Assembly (NCBI RefSeq): GCF_026686735.1
Contig: NZ_CP113432.1
Location: forward strand, 2,965,001 to 3,029,000
DNA from: Pseudomonas triclosanedens
GTDB lineage: Bacteria; Pseudomonadota; Gammaproteobacteria; Pseudomonadales; Pseudomonadaceae
DNA length: 64,000 nt
Direction of reading: 5' to 3'
Below are positions 38,483 through 48,940 of this stretch, in pieces (within the stretch, counting starts at the first letter, position 1; each line of letters begins with the position of its first letter). The notes under the pieces are model-generated. The model worked only from the letters and a program-made list of their open reading frames with translations. It was not told the origin of the DNA and searched no databases. The translations under genes and the position numbers were made by a program.

Positions 38483-39470
38483 CTATCCCTGGATGCTGTT
38501 CCTGCTACCGCTGCCGTGGCTTGCCTACCGCTACCTCGGCACCTACACCGAGACCCGCAGCGCGCTGCGCGTGCCGTTCTTCGCCGCCATGAGCCAGGCC
38601 GCCGGGCAGACTCCCGGCAGCGCCGCCGCTAGCGGCGGGCGTTGGCAACTGCCGCTGAACCTGCTGGTGTGGGTACTCATCCTCGCCGCCTGCGCACGCC
38701 CGGTGCTGGTGGAAAAGCCCATCGAACGGGAGCAACCGACCCGCGACCTGATGCTGGCCATCGACATCTCCCAGTCGATGGAGACCACCGACTACAGCGC
38801 ACCCGACGGTAGCCGGCAGGATCGCCTGAGCGCAGTGAAGAGCGTAGTGCGCGACTTCATCGCCAGACGCAAGGACGACCGTATCGGTCTGATCGTCTTC
38901 GGCAGCGGCGCCTTCCCGCAGGCGCCGCTGACCCAGGACCACGCCAGCCTGGGCATTCTGCTGGATGAAGTTGGCGCCGGCATGGCCGGGCCGAATACCG
39001 CGCTGGGCGATGCTATCGGCCTTACCGTCAAACTGCTGGACAATGCCAAGGAACAGGAAAAGGTGCTGATCCTGCTCACCGACGGCAATGACACCGGCAG
39101 TGCCATCACACCGCAGCATGCGGCTGCCATCGCCCGCGACCATGGCGTGGTGGTACACACCATCGGCATCGGCGACCCCGAGGCCAGCGGCGAGGCCAAG
39201 GTGGACCTGGATGCCCTGCGGGAGATCGCCAGCACCACCGGCGGGCGCTTCTTCCGCGCCGGAGACCGTGACGCCTTGCAGGAGGTCTACGCCACCCTCG
39301 ACCGGATCACCCCCCACATGGTGAAGACACTCAGCCACCAGCCCAAGCGCGACCTGTTCTGGTGGCCGTTGGGTACCGCGCTGCTCGGCCTGCTGCTGGC
39401 CCACCTGACAGCCGCGCTCGGGTCCCGGCTGCATGCCCCTCGGCGGCGCGAAGCGATGGAGGAGGGCTGA
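38469..39470 (+). CDS. BatA-like von Willebrand factor A membrane protein
   Basis: 333 residues. There are transmembrane helices at the N-terminus (WMLFLLPLPWLAYRYL), near 58-75 (LPLNLLVWVLILAACARPVL) and at the C-terminus (WWPLGTALLGLLLAHLTAAL). Between the second and third lies a VWA domain with an intact metal site DISQS in MLAIDISQSME, then NTALGDAIGL and LLTDGND. This is the BatA layout, with the metal-binding domain in the periplasm. It follows DUF4381 and precedes a second VWA protein. Confidence 0.87.
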   Translation: MWQFDYPWMLFLLPLPWLAYRYLGTYTETRSALRVPFFAAMSQAAGQTPGSAAASGGRWQLPLNLLVWVLILAACARPVLVEKPIEREQPTRDLMLAIDISQSMETTDYSAPDGSRQDRLSAVKSVVRDFIARRKDDRIGLIVFGSGAFPQAPLTQDHASLGILLDEVGAGMAGPNTALGDAIGLTVKLLDNAKEQEKVLILLTDGNDTGSAITPQHAAAIARDHGVVVHTIGIGDPEASGEAKVDLDALREIASTTGGRFFRAGDRDALQEVYATLDRITPHMVKTLSHQPKRDLFWWPLGTALLGLLLAHLTAALGSRLHAPRRREAMEEG

Positions 39471-39471
39471 G

Positions 39472-41058
39472 ATGGAAATCGACCTGTCCGCCTTCCACTT
39501 CCTGCGGCCGCTATGGCTGCTCGTGCTGATCCCCGGCGTGCTCCTGCCGCTGGCCTGGGTGCGTCGGCACGACCTTGCGCGGCGCCTCGAAGGGGTGATC
39601 GCGGCTCACCTGCTGCAACACCTGATCATCACCCCGCAGGACAACCATCGCGTGCGGCCGGTGCATTTACTGGCCGGTTTGCTGATCCTCGGCGGCGTGG
39701 CCGCCGCCGGGCCGACCTGGGAGCAGGACCGCCCGGACTTCCTCGACAACCGCGCGCCGCTGATTCTTGCCGTGGACCTTTCCGCCTCGATGGATGCCGA
39801 CGACGTGCCGCCATCGCGGCTTGCAGCCGTTCGCCACAAACTGCACGACCTGATCCAGCGCCGCGCCGGCAGTCGCGTGGCGCTGATCGCCTATGCCGGC
39901 AGCGCGCACCTGGTGCTGCCCGCCACTGACGACCCGGCGCTGCTCGACAGCTTTCTGCAGGCGCTGTCCACCCACCTTATCGAGCGCGGCGGGAAGGACG
40001 CCCTGGGTGCAATTGTCGTGGCCAAGCGCCTGCTGGCTGCCGAGGAATCTCCCGGCACCCTGGTGCTGCTCACCGACGGCGCGGACGCCAGCCAGTTCGA
40101 CGCCATCGGCAAACAGTTGCAGGGCAGCGACCTGCAGGTACTGGTGCTGGCGGTGGGCAGCCAGGATGGCGGGCTGCTGCCTGACAGCGGCGCAGCGCCA
40201 CGGCTCGACGAGCAGGGCCGGCCTCAACTTGGCCGCTTCGATGCCCAGGGCCTGAAGGGGCTGGCCGATGCGGCGGATGCGCCGCTCGGCAGCCTGACGC
40301 TCAACGACGATGACCTCGACTGGATCGAACTGCATGCCCAGCAGCACTTCCAGGCGGTGCATGACGACGAGCAGCAGGTGCACTGGAAGGATGCCGGCTA
40401 CTGGCTGTGCTGGCCGCTGCTGCTGCTCGCGCTGCTGACTATCCGCCGTGGCTGGCGGGTGAACTGGCTGGGCGCCGTGCTGTTGGCGCTGGGGCTGGGC
40501 CTGCCGTCGCAGCCGGCACATGCCGGCGCTCTGGCAGATGCCTTCTTCACTCGCGACCAGCAGGGGCGCTGGGCCTTCGAACACGAGCACTACCCGCAAG
40601 CCGCCGCGCATTTCGACGACAGCTACTGGAAGGGCCTGGCGGCCTATCGCGCCGCCGAGTTCGATGTTGCGCTGGCCAGCTTCGCCCGCCTGGATACCGC
40701 GCCGGGCTATTTCTACCTGGGCAATACCTATGTGCGCCTGTCGAAGTTCGAACAGGCCATCGCCGCTTACCGCCGGGCCCTGCGCCTGCGCGCCGACTTT
40801 CCCGAAGCCAAGGCCAACCTGGCACTGGCCGAAGCCTTGCAAAAAGACCGGGATGACCAGCAGGACGCGGGGCCGCCGGGAGAGAAGGCCGACAAGGAAG
40901 TGTTCGACAACAACTCCGGCAAGGGCAAGACGGTGACGCGCAAGGGACCGCGGGCGAACTCCGATGAGCTGTGGTTGAACAACCTGACCACCTCGCCGGC
41001 ACAGTTCCTCAAACGCAAGTTCCAGTTGCAGGACGCCAGCAAGGAGCCCGCGCCATGA
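39472..41058 (+). CDS. BatB/BatC-like VWA and TPR membrane protein
   Basis: 528 residues. Two N-terminal helices lead to a VWA domain with metal site DLSAS in LAVDLSASMDADD and LLTDGAD, a central helix (YWLCWPLLLLALLTI, about 308-325), and a C-terminal TPR region (YFYLGNTYVRLSKFEQAIAAYRRAL ... EAKANLALAEAL), ending in a charged, disordered tail. It joins the BatB and BatC functions in one chain. ATG 39472, right after GGAGGAGGGCTGAG, is preferred to the longer frame from 39433. It overlaps the BatD gene by 4 bases. Confidence 0.87.
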   Translation: MEIDLSAFHFLRPLWLLVLIPGVLLPLAWVRRHDLARRLEGVIAAHLLQHLIITPQDNHRVRPVHLLAGLLILGGVAAAGPTWEQDRPDFLDNRAPLILAVDLSASMDADDVPPSRLAAVRHKLHDLIQRRAGSRVALIAYAGSAHLVLPATDDPALLDSFLQALSTHLIERGGKDALGAIVVAKRLLAAEESPGTLVLLTDGADASQFDAIGKQLQGSDLQVLVLAVGSQDGGLLPDSGAAPRLDEQGRPQLGRFDAQGLKGLADAADAPLGSLTLNDDDLDWIELHAQQHFQAVHDDEQQVHWKDAGYWLCWPLLLLALLTIRRGWRVNWLGAVLLALGLGLPSQPAHAGALADAFFTRDQQGRWAFEHEHYPQAAAHFDDSYWKGLAAYRAAEFDVALASFARLDTAPGYFYLGNTYVRLSKFEQAIAAYRRALRLRADFPEAKANLALAEALQKDRDDQQDAGPPGEKADKEVFDNNSGKGKTVTRKGPRANSDELWLNNLTTSPAQFLKRKFQLQDASKEPAP

Positions 41059-42368
41059 AGTGGATCGTTGTCTGCCTGCTCCTGCTGCCGCTGCTCGCGC
41101 GGGCCGACCTGCCCGAGGTGAAGGTTCGCAGCCAGCTCCTGCCGGCGGATTCAGTTCTGGTCGGCGGCACACTGAGCCTGCAGGTGGACGTGCTGGTGGA
41201 CACCTGGTTCAGCGCCGCACCGCGCCTGCCACGGCTGGGCCTGGATGGCGCGGTGGTGTCGGAACCCGGCGGCGAGGCCACCCATCTGAACGAGCGGATC
41301 GACGGCAAGCCCTTCTTCGGCCTGCGCTTCACTTACCAGATCACCCCCCAGCAGTCGCGGGCCTTCGAAATTCCACCGCTGGACTTACAGGTGGAGCCGG
41401 CGCAGGGCAGTGGACCAGTCACCGTGCACAGCAGTGCGCTGAGCTTCGTCGCCCGGCAGCCCACCGGCGCCAGTGACGACGGTGAGCAACACCTGGTGGC
41501 GCGACAGGTCGAGTTCACCCAGGAACTGAAGCCTTCCCACCAGCCGCTGCGGGTCGGTGACAGCGTGGTCCGCCTCCTGCACATCAAAGCGCAGGGCGCC
41601 CAGGCCATGCTTATCCCGCCACCGGCATTCGTCGAGGTGGAGGGCCTGAAGCGCTATGTACAGACGCCGGTGGTCGCGCCGCTGGGCGATGGCCGGGGGA
41701 GCGTCGATGGCGGCATGCGCGACGACAGCGTCACCTACGTGGTGACCGAGCCCGGCGAGTTCACCCTGCCGTCGGTCGAATTGCACTGGTGGGACGCCGC
41801 CAGTGGCGAGCCGCGCATCAGCAAGGTTGCCGCGCTGGATTTGCAGGCCAGCGCGGACGCTGGTTACCGCGCGCCATTCTCCATCACCGATGACCTGCGG
41901 GCGCTGGGCCAGAAAACTCAGTTGCGCATCGCCCGGCATTGGCTCGTATTGCTGGTCGGGCTGCTGGTGTTGGGTGTGCTGGGCTGTGCCGGGCGTTTCT
42001 GGGGGCCGGGATGGATCGATGTCTGGAAGCGCTGGCGGCGTACCCGGCGCCAGGCCTGGCTGGAATCGCCGGAGTACGCCTGGCGACAGGTCCGCGGCCA
42101 GCTTGAGGGCACGCCGCCTGAGCTGGGCGCGCTGTACCTGTGGATTCGCCGGACCAGCGGTTGTCGTGAAATGCGCAGCTATTTGCGCAATCGCCCCGTC
42201 ACTCTGGACAAACCTTTGCTAGCGTTCTTCAGGACCCGTTATGGACGCGGGTATGGCGAAGGAAAGACCAATGAACTGGTCAGCACCTTGCCCTCGCTGC
42301 AGGAAGCGGCCAGCCGGCAGGCCGGCGCCAAAGTCGGGAAAGGGGGCCTCAAGCCGCTCAACCCGTGA
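41055..42368 (+). CDS. BatD-like protein (oxygen tolerance family)
   Basis: 437 residues. A signal peptide (MKWIVVCLLLLPLLARA) precedes periplasmic beta-rich BatD repeats (SVLVGGTLSLQVDVLVD ... PFFGLRFTYQITPQQS ... LPSVELHWWDAASGE), then a transmembrane helix (HWLVLLVGLLVLGVLGCAGRF, about 295-315) and a cytoplasmic helical tail. Start ATG 41055 overlaps the preceding stop (ATGA). It is the last gene of the MoxR operon; BatD proteins are linked to envelope stress and aerotolerance in other bacteria, but the role here is unknown. Confidence 0.85.
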   Translation: MKWIVVCLLLLPLLARADLPEVKVRSQLLPADSVLVGGTLSLQVDVLVDTWFSAAPRLPRLGLDGAVVSEPGGEATHLNERIDGKPFFGLRFTYQITPQQSRAFEIPPLDLQVEPAQGSGPVTVHSSALSFVARQPTGASDDGEQHLVARQVEFTQELKPSHQPLRVGDSVVRLLHIKAQGAQAMLIPPPAFVEVEGLKRYVQTPVVAPLGDGRGSVDGGMRDDSVTYVVTEPGEFTLPSVELHWWDAASGEPRISKVAALDLQASADAGYRAPFSITDDLRALGQKTQLRIARHWLVLLVGLLVLGVLGCAGRFWGPGWIDVWKRWRRTRRQAWLESPEYAWRQVRGQLEGTPPELGALYLWIRRTSGCREMRSYLRNRPVTLDKPLLAFFRTRYGRGYGEGKTNELVSTLPSLQEAASRQAGAKVGKGGLKPLNP

Positions 42369-42398
42369 GTCACCGAGTGCACACATCAAGGAAGCTCC

Positions 42399-43388
<990 letters not shown>

Positions 43389-43502
43389 GCAACGCAACCG
43401 AAGACAGCCGCAGGGGCACAGGAGATCGCCAGCCGGATAGTCGGCATCGCCAGTGAACGCAGTCGTGGAATACGACAAAGTGACTGGAATGGAGAAACAT
43501 CA

Positions 43503-45077
43503 ATGAAGCGCACGGGAAGATGGCTATCGCGGTTCGTCCTGGCGGCGACGGCGATAGCGGGAATTTCGATTGCACATGCCGCGGATAAGCCGAATATCCT
43601 GGTGATCTTCGGCGACGACGTTGGCCAGACCAATATCAGCGCCTATTCCTTCGGCGTGGTCGGCTACAAGACGCCGAACATCGACCGCATCGCCCATGAA
43701 GGGATGATGTTCACCGACTACTATGCCGAGAACAGTTGTACCGCCGGCCGTTCCACCTTCATCACCGGCCAGTCGGTATTGCGTACCGGCCTGTCGAAGG
43801 TCGGAATGCCGGGCGTGCCCGTCGGCCTGCAGGCGCGCGACATCACCATTGCCCAGGCACTTAAGGCCAAGGGCTACGCCACCGGCCAGTTCGGCAAGAA
43901 CCACCTGGGCGACAAGGACGAGTACCTGCCGACCAACCACGGCTTCGACGAGTTCTTCGGCAACCTCTACCACCTCAACGCCGAGGAAGAGCCGGAGCGT
44001 CCGTACTGGCCGAAGGACGACGCCGCCTTCGTCAAGGCCGCTTCGCCGCGCGGGGTGATCCACTCCTTCGCCGACGGCAAGATCGAGGACACCGGCCCGC
44101 TGAACAAGAAGCGCATGGAAACCATCGATGACGAGACGACCCAGGCCGCCATCAACTTCATGGACAAACAGGTCAAGGCCGACAAGCCGTTCTTCGTCTG
44201 GATGAACACCACCCGCATGCACCTGTTCACCCACGTGCGCGAGTCGATGCAGGGCCAGAGCGGCATGCCGGGCAACGAGTACGCCGACGGCATGCTTGAG
44301 CACGACGCCGACGTCGGCAAACTGCTCAAGGCGGTGGACGACCTGAAGATCGGCGATAACACCATCGTCATCTACACCACCGACAACGGCCCGAACCAGT
44401 TCTCCTGGCCGGATTCGGCGACCACCCCGTTCCGCAACGAGAAGAACTCCAACTGGGAGGGCGCCTATCGCGTACCGGCGATGATCCGCTGGCCGAACCA
44501 CATCAAGCCAGGCGAAGTGTCCAACGAGATGTTCTCGGGACTGGACTGGTTCCCGACCCTGCTCGCCGCCGTGGGTGACACCGACATCAAGGAGCGCCTG
44601 CTCAAGGGCGCTGACATCGGTGGCAAGAACTTCAAGGTCCACCTCGACGGCTTCAACCAGCTCGATCTGCTGACTGGCAAGACCGACAAGGGCGCACGCC
44701 ACGAGTTCTACTACTTCAACGACGACGGCGAACTGGTCGCCATGCGCTTCGACAACTGGAAGCTGGTGTTCTGTGAGCAGCGTGCGCCGGGCGGCTTCAA
44801 GGTATGGAGCGAGCCCTTCGTCTGCCTGCGGGTGCCAAAGCTGTTCAACCTGCGCATGGACCCCTACGAGCGGGCTGACGTGGTCTCCGATCAGTACTAC
44901 GACTGGACGACCAAGAACGTCTACCTGGCCTTCCAGGGCGAGCGCAAGGCCGCGGCCTTCCTGCAGACCTTCGTTGACTACCCGCCGAGCCAGCGCCCGG
45001 CGAGCTTCAGCCTCGACCAGGTCCGCGAGAGCGTGGACAAGCAGATCGAAGAGAAGATGAAGCAGATGAAACAGTGA
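43503..45077 (+). CDS. Periplasmic sulfatase (type I, formylglycine-dependent)
   Basis: 524 residues with a signal peptide (FVLAATAIAGISIAHAADKP). The metal-binding DD is in VIFGDDVGQTN, and the active-site motif is CTAGR (Cys79-Arg83), a variant of C-x-P-x-R in which Ala replaces Pro and the cysteine must be converted to formylglycine. Further signatures are GKNHLGD, TTDNGPN and FEEF-like GFDEFFG. The substrate may be a sulfate ester from host or environment. It is preceded by GGAG at Shine-Dalgarno distance and followed by a strong terminator. No maturase gene lies in the window. Confidence 0.88.
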   Translation: MKRTGRWLSRFVLAATAIAGISIAHAADKPNILVIFGDDVGQTNISAYSFGVVGYKTPNIDRIAHEGMMFTDYYAENSCTAGRSTFITGQSVLRTGLSKVGMPGVPVGLQARDITIAQALKAKGYATGQFGKNHLGDKDEYLPTNHGFDEFFGNLYHLNAEEEPERPYWPKDDAAFVKAASPRGVIHSFADGKIEDTGPLNKKRMETIDDETTQAAINFMDKQVKADKPFFVWMNTTRMHLFTHVRESMQGQSGMPGNEYADGMLEHDADVGKLLKAVDDLKIGDNTIVIYTTDNGPNQFSWPDSATTPFRNEKNSNWEGAYRVPAMIRWPNHIKPGEVSNEMFSGLDWFPTLLAAVGDTDIKERLLKGADIGGKNFKVHLDGFNQLDLLTGKTDKGARHEFYYFNDDGELVAMRFDNWKLVFCEQRAPGGFKVWSEPFVCLRVPKLFNLRMDPYERADVVSDQYYDWTTKNVYLAFQGERKAAAFLQTFVDYPPSQRPASFSLDQVRESVDKQIEEKMKQMKQ

Positions 45078-45120
45078 GCCCGGGCGTAGTGCCGGGATTG
45101 CGCCGGCACTCGTTCCATAC

Positions 45121-45150
45121 GCCCGCGACGACTTGTCCGTCGCGGGCTTT
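45121..45150 (+). terminator. Intrinsic terminator after sulfatase gene
   Basis: GCCCGCGACG (45121-45130) pairs perfectly with CGTCGCGGGC (45138-45147) around ACTTGTC and is followed by TTTCCTCT. It ends 25 bases before the preferred start of the next gene, which argues against the in-frame GTG at 45133 as start. Confidence 0.8.
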
Positions 45151-45174
45151 CCTCTGTCTGACAAGGCGTACTCG

Positions 45175-47700
45175 ATGTCTTCAGCCGCCAGTTCGTCCCG
45201 CATGAATTCCACCCGCAGTGCCGACCGTATCCATATGCAAGGCCGCCAGTTGCGCTTGCTGGTCCCCGCACTGCTGATGTTCGTTTCCGGCGGAGCGGCG
45301 CTCGTCTACCAGGTGCTGTGGGTCAAACAACTATCCATTGTCGTGGGCGTCGAAGTCTTCGCTGTCACCACGGCAATCAGTGCGTTCTTCGCCGGGCTCG
45401 CCCTGGGCGGGCTGGCTTTCGGACGCCGAGCCGATCGCCTGCAGCGCCCGGTATTGCTCTACGCGGGCCTGGAACTGCTGGTGGCGGTGCTCGGTGTCGC
45501 CGCCACACTGGGGCTGTCGGCTTCCGCCGGGCTCTTTGCCCGCCTCGAAGACAGCGTCGGGGTGCTGGCCTGGCTGCTGCCGTTCCTGTTGGTCGGTTTG
45601 CCAGCGTTCTTCATGGGGGGCACGCTCCCGGTGCTGGTGCGCGCCGTGCGCCCGCAGGAGGGGCAGATGGGTAGGGCAGGCGGCGGCCTGTACGCGGCGA
45701 ATACCGCCGGCGCCATCGCTGGCAGCTTGCTGGCGGCGTTCCTGTTGCTGCCGGGGCTGGGTGTGCTGGGCAGCGCCTATGCCGCCGCCGGCCTGAACCT
45801 GCTGGCTGCACTGGGCGCGGTGCTCGCCCAGCGTGGGCGTGCCGAGCCGGTGGAGCCGCCTGCCGTCACGGCGGGGACGCGCAGCCTGGCGACTGTCCTG
45901 TACTGCCTGGCCGGCGGTGTGGCGCTGGGTTACGAGGTGGTGTGGACGCAATCCATCGTGCAATTCATGAGCACCCGCGCCTTTGCCTTCGCGGTGGTGC
46001 TGGCCACCTATCTGCTCGGCCTGGTGCTGGGCAGCGCACTGTACGCCCGTCGCGCCGACCGTATCGGTGATCCGTGGGGAGCTTTCGCAGTGCTCATCGG
46101 GGCAGCCGGGTTACTGGCGATCCTGCAGATCGCCGGCCTTGGGCAATGGCTGGTGATCGCCCAGACCCGTGCCGAGGCGCTGGCGTTGAGTCTGGGCGGC
46201 AGCGAACTGGTGGGCATGTCCGCGCGCTTCGTGGTGGCGGCGGCGAGCGTGGTGTTCCTGCCGACCACGCTGCTCGGCGCGGCCTTCCCCCTGGCATTGC
46301 GCCTTGCCGTGGACAGCGCCCATGTCGGCCGCGACGTGGGCCGTGTGGTGGCATTGAATACGCTCGGCGGCATCGTCGGTGTGGGGCTCACCGGTTTTGT
46401 GCTGGTGCCGGCTCTGGGCCTGGTGCGCACCTTGGCGGCACTGGCGATGCTCGCGGCGGCCATCGGTTTGTTGGCCGCCTGGCGCGGAGCGTCGGTGAGC
46501 AAGCCCGCGCGTATCGCCGTGGGAGTGATCGCCGTCGCCACCCTGGCCAGCGCCGTGCTGACCTCGCCGCGCCACCTGGCCGAGCTGATGCCGGGAGCGC
46601 GCAACGGGCAGATCACTTTCTATGAGGAGGGCCGTGGCGGCACCGTGGCGGTGGTGGAGCAGGGCAGGGAGGGGCGTCGCTTCAGCCGCCTGTATATCCA
46701 GGGTGTTTCCAATACCGGCGACGCCATGCCATCGCTGCGCTACATGCGCCTTCAGGCGTTGCTGCCATTGCTGATCCACCGCGGTGAGCCGCGCTCGTCG
46801 CTGGTGATCGGCTTCGGCACCGGCATCACCGCCGGCGCGATGCTGCGCTATCGCGACCTGGAGCATCCGGTTGTGGCGGAGCTGCTGCCGGAAGTGCTGG
46901 CGGCGGCACCGCAGTTCCGCGGCACCTTCGATGCCATCCGCGACCCGCGCCTGGATATCCGCCTGCGTGATGGCCGGCGCGAGCTGCTGCGCAGCGAACA
47001 GCGTTACGACATGATCACCCTGGAACCGCCGCCGCCATCCGCCGCCGGGGTGGTGAACCTCTATTCGCGTGACTTCTACCAGCTCGCCGCCAGCCGGCTG
47101 CGGGAAAACGGCGTGGTCGCCCAATGGCTGCCGTTGCCCACGCAGAACGATGAAGACAGCCGTTCGCTGGTACGCAGCTTCATCGATGTATTCCCCCATG
47201 CGTCTCTGTGGACCACCGAGTTCCACGAAATGCTCTTGGTGGGTTCGTTGCAGCCGCTGCAACTGGACGTGCCGCGCATCCGCCAGCGCTTCGCCCAGCC
47301 GGAGGTGGCGGCGGCGCTGGGTGAAGTGGGTGTCGATTCCGCCCAGGCGCTGCTCGCTACCTGGATCACCGACCGCCAGGGGCTGGAGGTCTACGCCGGC
47401 GACGCCGATCCGGTCACCGACGACCAGCCGCGCATCGAGTATGCGCCGTGGGTGCGCTCCAGGGAGATCACCCGGGTATTGCCGGCCCTGCTGGCCCTGC
47501 GCACGGCTCCGCCGCTGGAGAACGCGGAGCCATCGTTCCGCGGCGCAGTGGATGACCAGTGGCAGCGCCTGCTGCACTTCTACGGTGTTAGCCTGAGCGC
47601 CTACCGTGGTGACCGTGCCGCCTGGGCGCGCGACGTACGGCAGGTTGCCCGGGAGGACGGTGACAACCCGTACTATCGCTGGTTCATTGGGGGCGACTGA
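45175..47700 (+). CDS. Membrane-fused spermidine-synthase-like protein
   Basis: 841 residues. The N-terminal half (to about 460) has roughly ten to twelve hydrophobic helices resembling an MFS-like transporter (LLMFVSGGAALVYQVLWVKQLSIVVG, FFMGGTLPVL). The C-terminal half is an aminopropyltransferase/methyltransferase fold with VIGFGTGITAGA, VAELLPEV and DMITLEPPPPSAAG. The proline-rich block replaces the acidic pocket of true spermidine synthases, so polyamine synthesis is doubtful. Start at 45175 (or 45205) is chosen because the annotated-length GTG start lies in the terminator hairpin. Function unknown. Confidence 0.82.
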   Translation: MSSAASSSRMNSTRSADRIHMQGRQLRLLVPALLMFVSGGAALVYQVLWVKQLSIVVGVEVFAVTTAISAFFAGLALGGLAFGRRADRLQRPVLLYAGLELLVAVLGVAATLGLSASAGLFARLEDSVGVLAWLLPFLLVGLPAFFMGGTLPVLVRAVRPQEGQMGRAGGGLYAANTAGAIAGSLLAAFLLLPGLGVLGSAYAAAGLNLLAALGAVLAQRGRAEPVEPPAVTAGTRSLATVLYCLAGGVALGYEVVWTQSIVQFMSTRAFAFAVVLATYLLGLVLGSALYARRADRIGDPWGAFAVLIGAAGLLAILQIAGLGQWLVIAQTRAEALALSLGGSELVGMSARFVVAAASVVFLPTTLLGAAFPLALRLAVDSAHVGRDVGRVVALNTLGGIVGVGLTGFVLVPALGLVRTLAALAMLAAAIGLLAAWRGASVSKPARIAVGVIAVATLASAVLTSPRHLAELMPGARNGQITFYEEGRGGTVAVVEQGREGRRFSRLYIQGVSNTGDAMPSLRYMRLQALLPLLIHRGEPRSSLVIGFGTGITAGAMLRYRDLEHPVVAELLPEVLAAAPQFRGTFDAIRDPRLDIRLRDGRRELLRSEQRYDMITLEPPPPSAAGVVNLYSRDFYQLAASRLRENGVVAQWLPLPTQNDEDSRSLVRSFIDVFPHASLWTTEFHEMLLVGSLQPLQLDVPRIRQRFAQPEVAAALGEVGVDSAQALLATWITDRQGLEVYAGDADPVTDDQPRIEYAPWVRSREITRVLPALLALRTAPPLENAEPSFRGAVDDQWQRLLHFYGVSLSAYRGDRAAWARDVRQVAREDGDNPYYRWFIGGD

Positions 47701-47710
47701 TGTCAGGGCG

Positions 47711-48415
47711 TCAATCGCCGGCCAGCTCCTGGACCTGCCAGCGCACCGAGCTGACGCCTTTTTCCAGGCTGATGCGGGCGACCAGCCGCTCCAACTGAGA
47801 AGTAGCGCCGTGGTTGCCGAGCAGCTCGGCGCGTACTTCCAGTTTCGCGGGGTTGGGCTGGTCCTCGCTGTGCAGTGACTGCAGGCGCAGGGTAGAACTG
47901 TCGAGGCTGTGCAGCATCAGGCTGCGAACCTGGATTTCATCCTCGGCGCGGCAGACGATTTCCACGCCGTAGCGCAGTTCCATCTCCGTGGCCGGCACCA
48001 TGTCCTGGTGATTCAGGCGGTGGGCAATGTCGCGCAGCAGGATATTGGCGCATAGCACGACCAGGGTGCCGAGTCCGGCTTCCAGCAGCAGGCCCATGCT
48101 GCACAGCACACCGATGGCCGCCGTGCACCAGAGGGTGGCGGCGGTGTTCAGGCCACGCACATTGAGCCCGTCGCGCATGATCACGCCGCCACCGAGGAAC
48201 CCGATGCCGGAAACCACGTAGGCAGCGATGCGCGAGGCATCTCCGGCCAGGCCGGGAACACCCTGGGTCATCAGCACGAACAGGCAGGCGCCAGTGCTGA
48301 CCAGGGCATTGGTGCGCAGGCCGGTGAGACGCTGACGCAGTTGGCGTTCGGCGCCGATCAATGCACCGAGAATGAGTGCCACGGCAACGCGCAGCAGGAA
48401 GATTTTCCAATCCAT
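47711..48415 (-). CDS. mgtC: MgtC-family inner-membrane protein
   Basis: 234 residues. The conserved MgtC N-terminal membrane domain is clear: LLRVAVALILGALIGAERQ, LRTNALVSTGACLFVL, RIAAYVVSGIGFLGGGVIM, GLNTAATLWCTAAIGVLCSMG. A soluble C-terminal domain (about 145-234) follows. MgtC supports growth at low magnesium and survival in macrophages and inhibits the F-type ATPase in other bacteria. GAGGTG lies 7 bases before the ATG. The leader upstream carries two tandem hairpins and a proline-rich frame; regulation by leader attenuation is plausible. It converges with the spermidine-synthase-like gene 10 bases away. Confidence 0.88.
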   Translation of the reverse strand: MDWKIFLLRVAVALILGALIGAERQLRQRLTGLRTNALVSTGACLFVLMTQGVPGLAGDASRIAAYVVSGIGFLGGGVIMRDGLNVRGLNTAATLWCTAAIGVLCSMGLLLEAGLGTLVVLCANILLRDIAHRLNHQDMVPATEMELRYGVEIVCRAEDEIQVRSLMLHSLDSSTLRLQSLHSEDQPNPAKLEVRAELLGNHGATSQLERLVARISLEKGVSSVRWQVQELAGD

Positions 48416-48430
48416 GATTCACCTCGTACT

Positions 48431-48471
48431 CCGGCCGTGGGCCGGCAAGAGCGCCGGATGCGGTCCGGCGC
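48431..48471 (-). promoter_or_regulatory. Tandem hairpins in the mgtC leader
   Basis: CCGGCC-GTG-GGCCGG (48431-48445) and GCGCCGGA-TGCGG-TCCGGCGC (48451-48471) are two perfect stems, 6 and 8 base pairs, within 56 bases of the mgtC start. They lie inside a minus-strand frame (GTG 48582 to 48358) that has 12 prolines in its first 39 residues and overlaps the mgtC start. The arrangement recalls the proline-sensing mgtC leader of Salmonella, but no U-run follows either hairpin and the GTG has a poor ribosome site. Confidence 0.4.
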
Positions 48472-48940
48472 GGGTTCGGGGGGATGGATTGCAAAAGGTC
48501 GCGCCGCCGCGCCGGATCGAGCCGGTGGGGCGGGAGGGGAGAATGGGGATGCGTCATCCCGGGGCGGGATGCGGATCGCCACTGTCCGCTGGGTTCAGCG
48601 AGACAGCGGCAGAAAATGCTGCCGGACGTACTCGCTGTTCAGACCTGTCGCAATCGACTGGGGCAACTGTCCAAGGCAGGACTCCTGTGTAGGGACAAAA
48701 ACGCGGCGAAACGTATGCCGCGAGGCTGGCAGCGTCAAGCCTGCGAGCCGGACGCGGGAGCAGTATCGCGAACTTGGCTTAGCGCTGGCTTAACGACTGC
48801 GTAGCGACTGCCAGACAGCGCATGCGGGAGGGCGATGTCACGCACTCGTGCATCAGCTCCGCAAGTGTTGCCTGTCGATCATGGGCGAGGCTCCGGCGGT
48901 TCTCACCACGGGAGCCTGCTGGACGATCAGCTCGCTGGCT
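48472..48940. other. Intergenic region
   Basis: 469 bases without a gene I can support. It is GC-rich and includes the likely mgtC promoter. The tail near 48770-48800 is richer in AT. The short plus-strand frames here are arginine-rich and lack ribosome sites. Confidence 0.4.

Noticed and set aside
45133..45174. GTG at 45133 as start of the spermidine-synthase-like protein
   Set aside because: It lies inside the loop and stem of the sulfatase terminator; ATG 45175 is more plausible.
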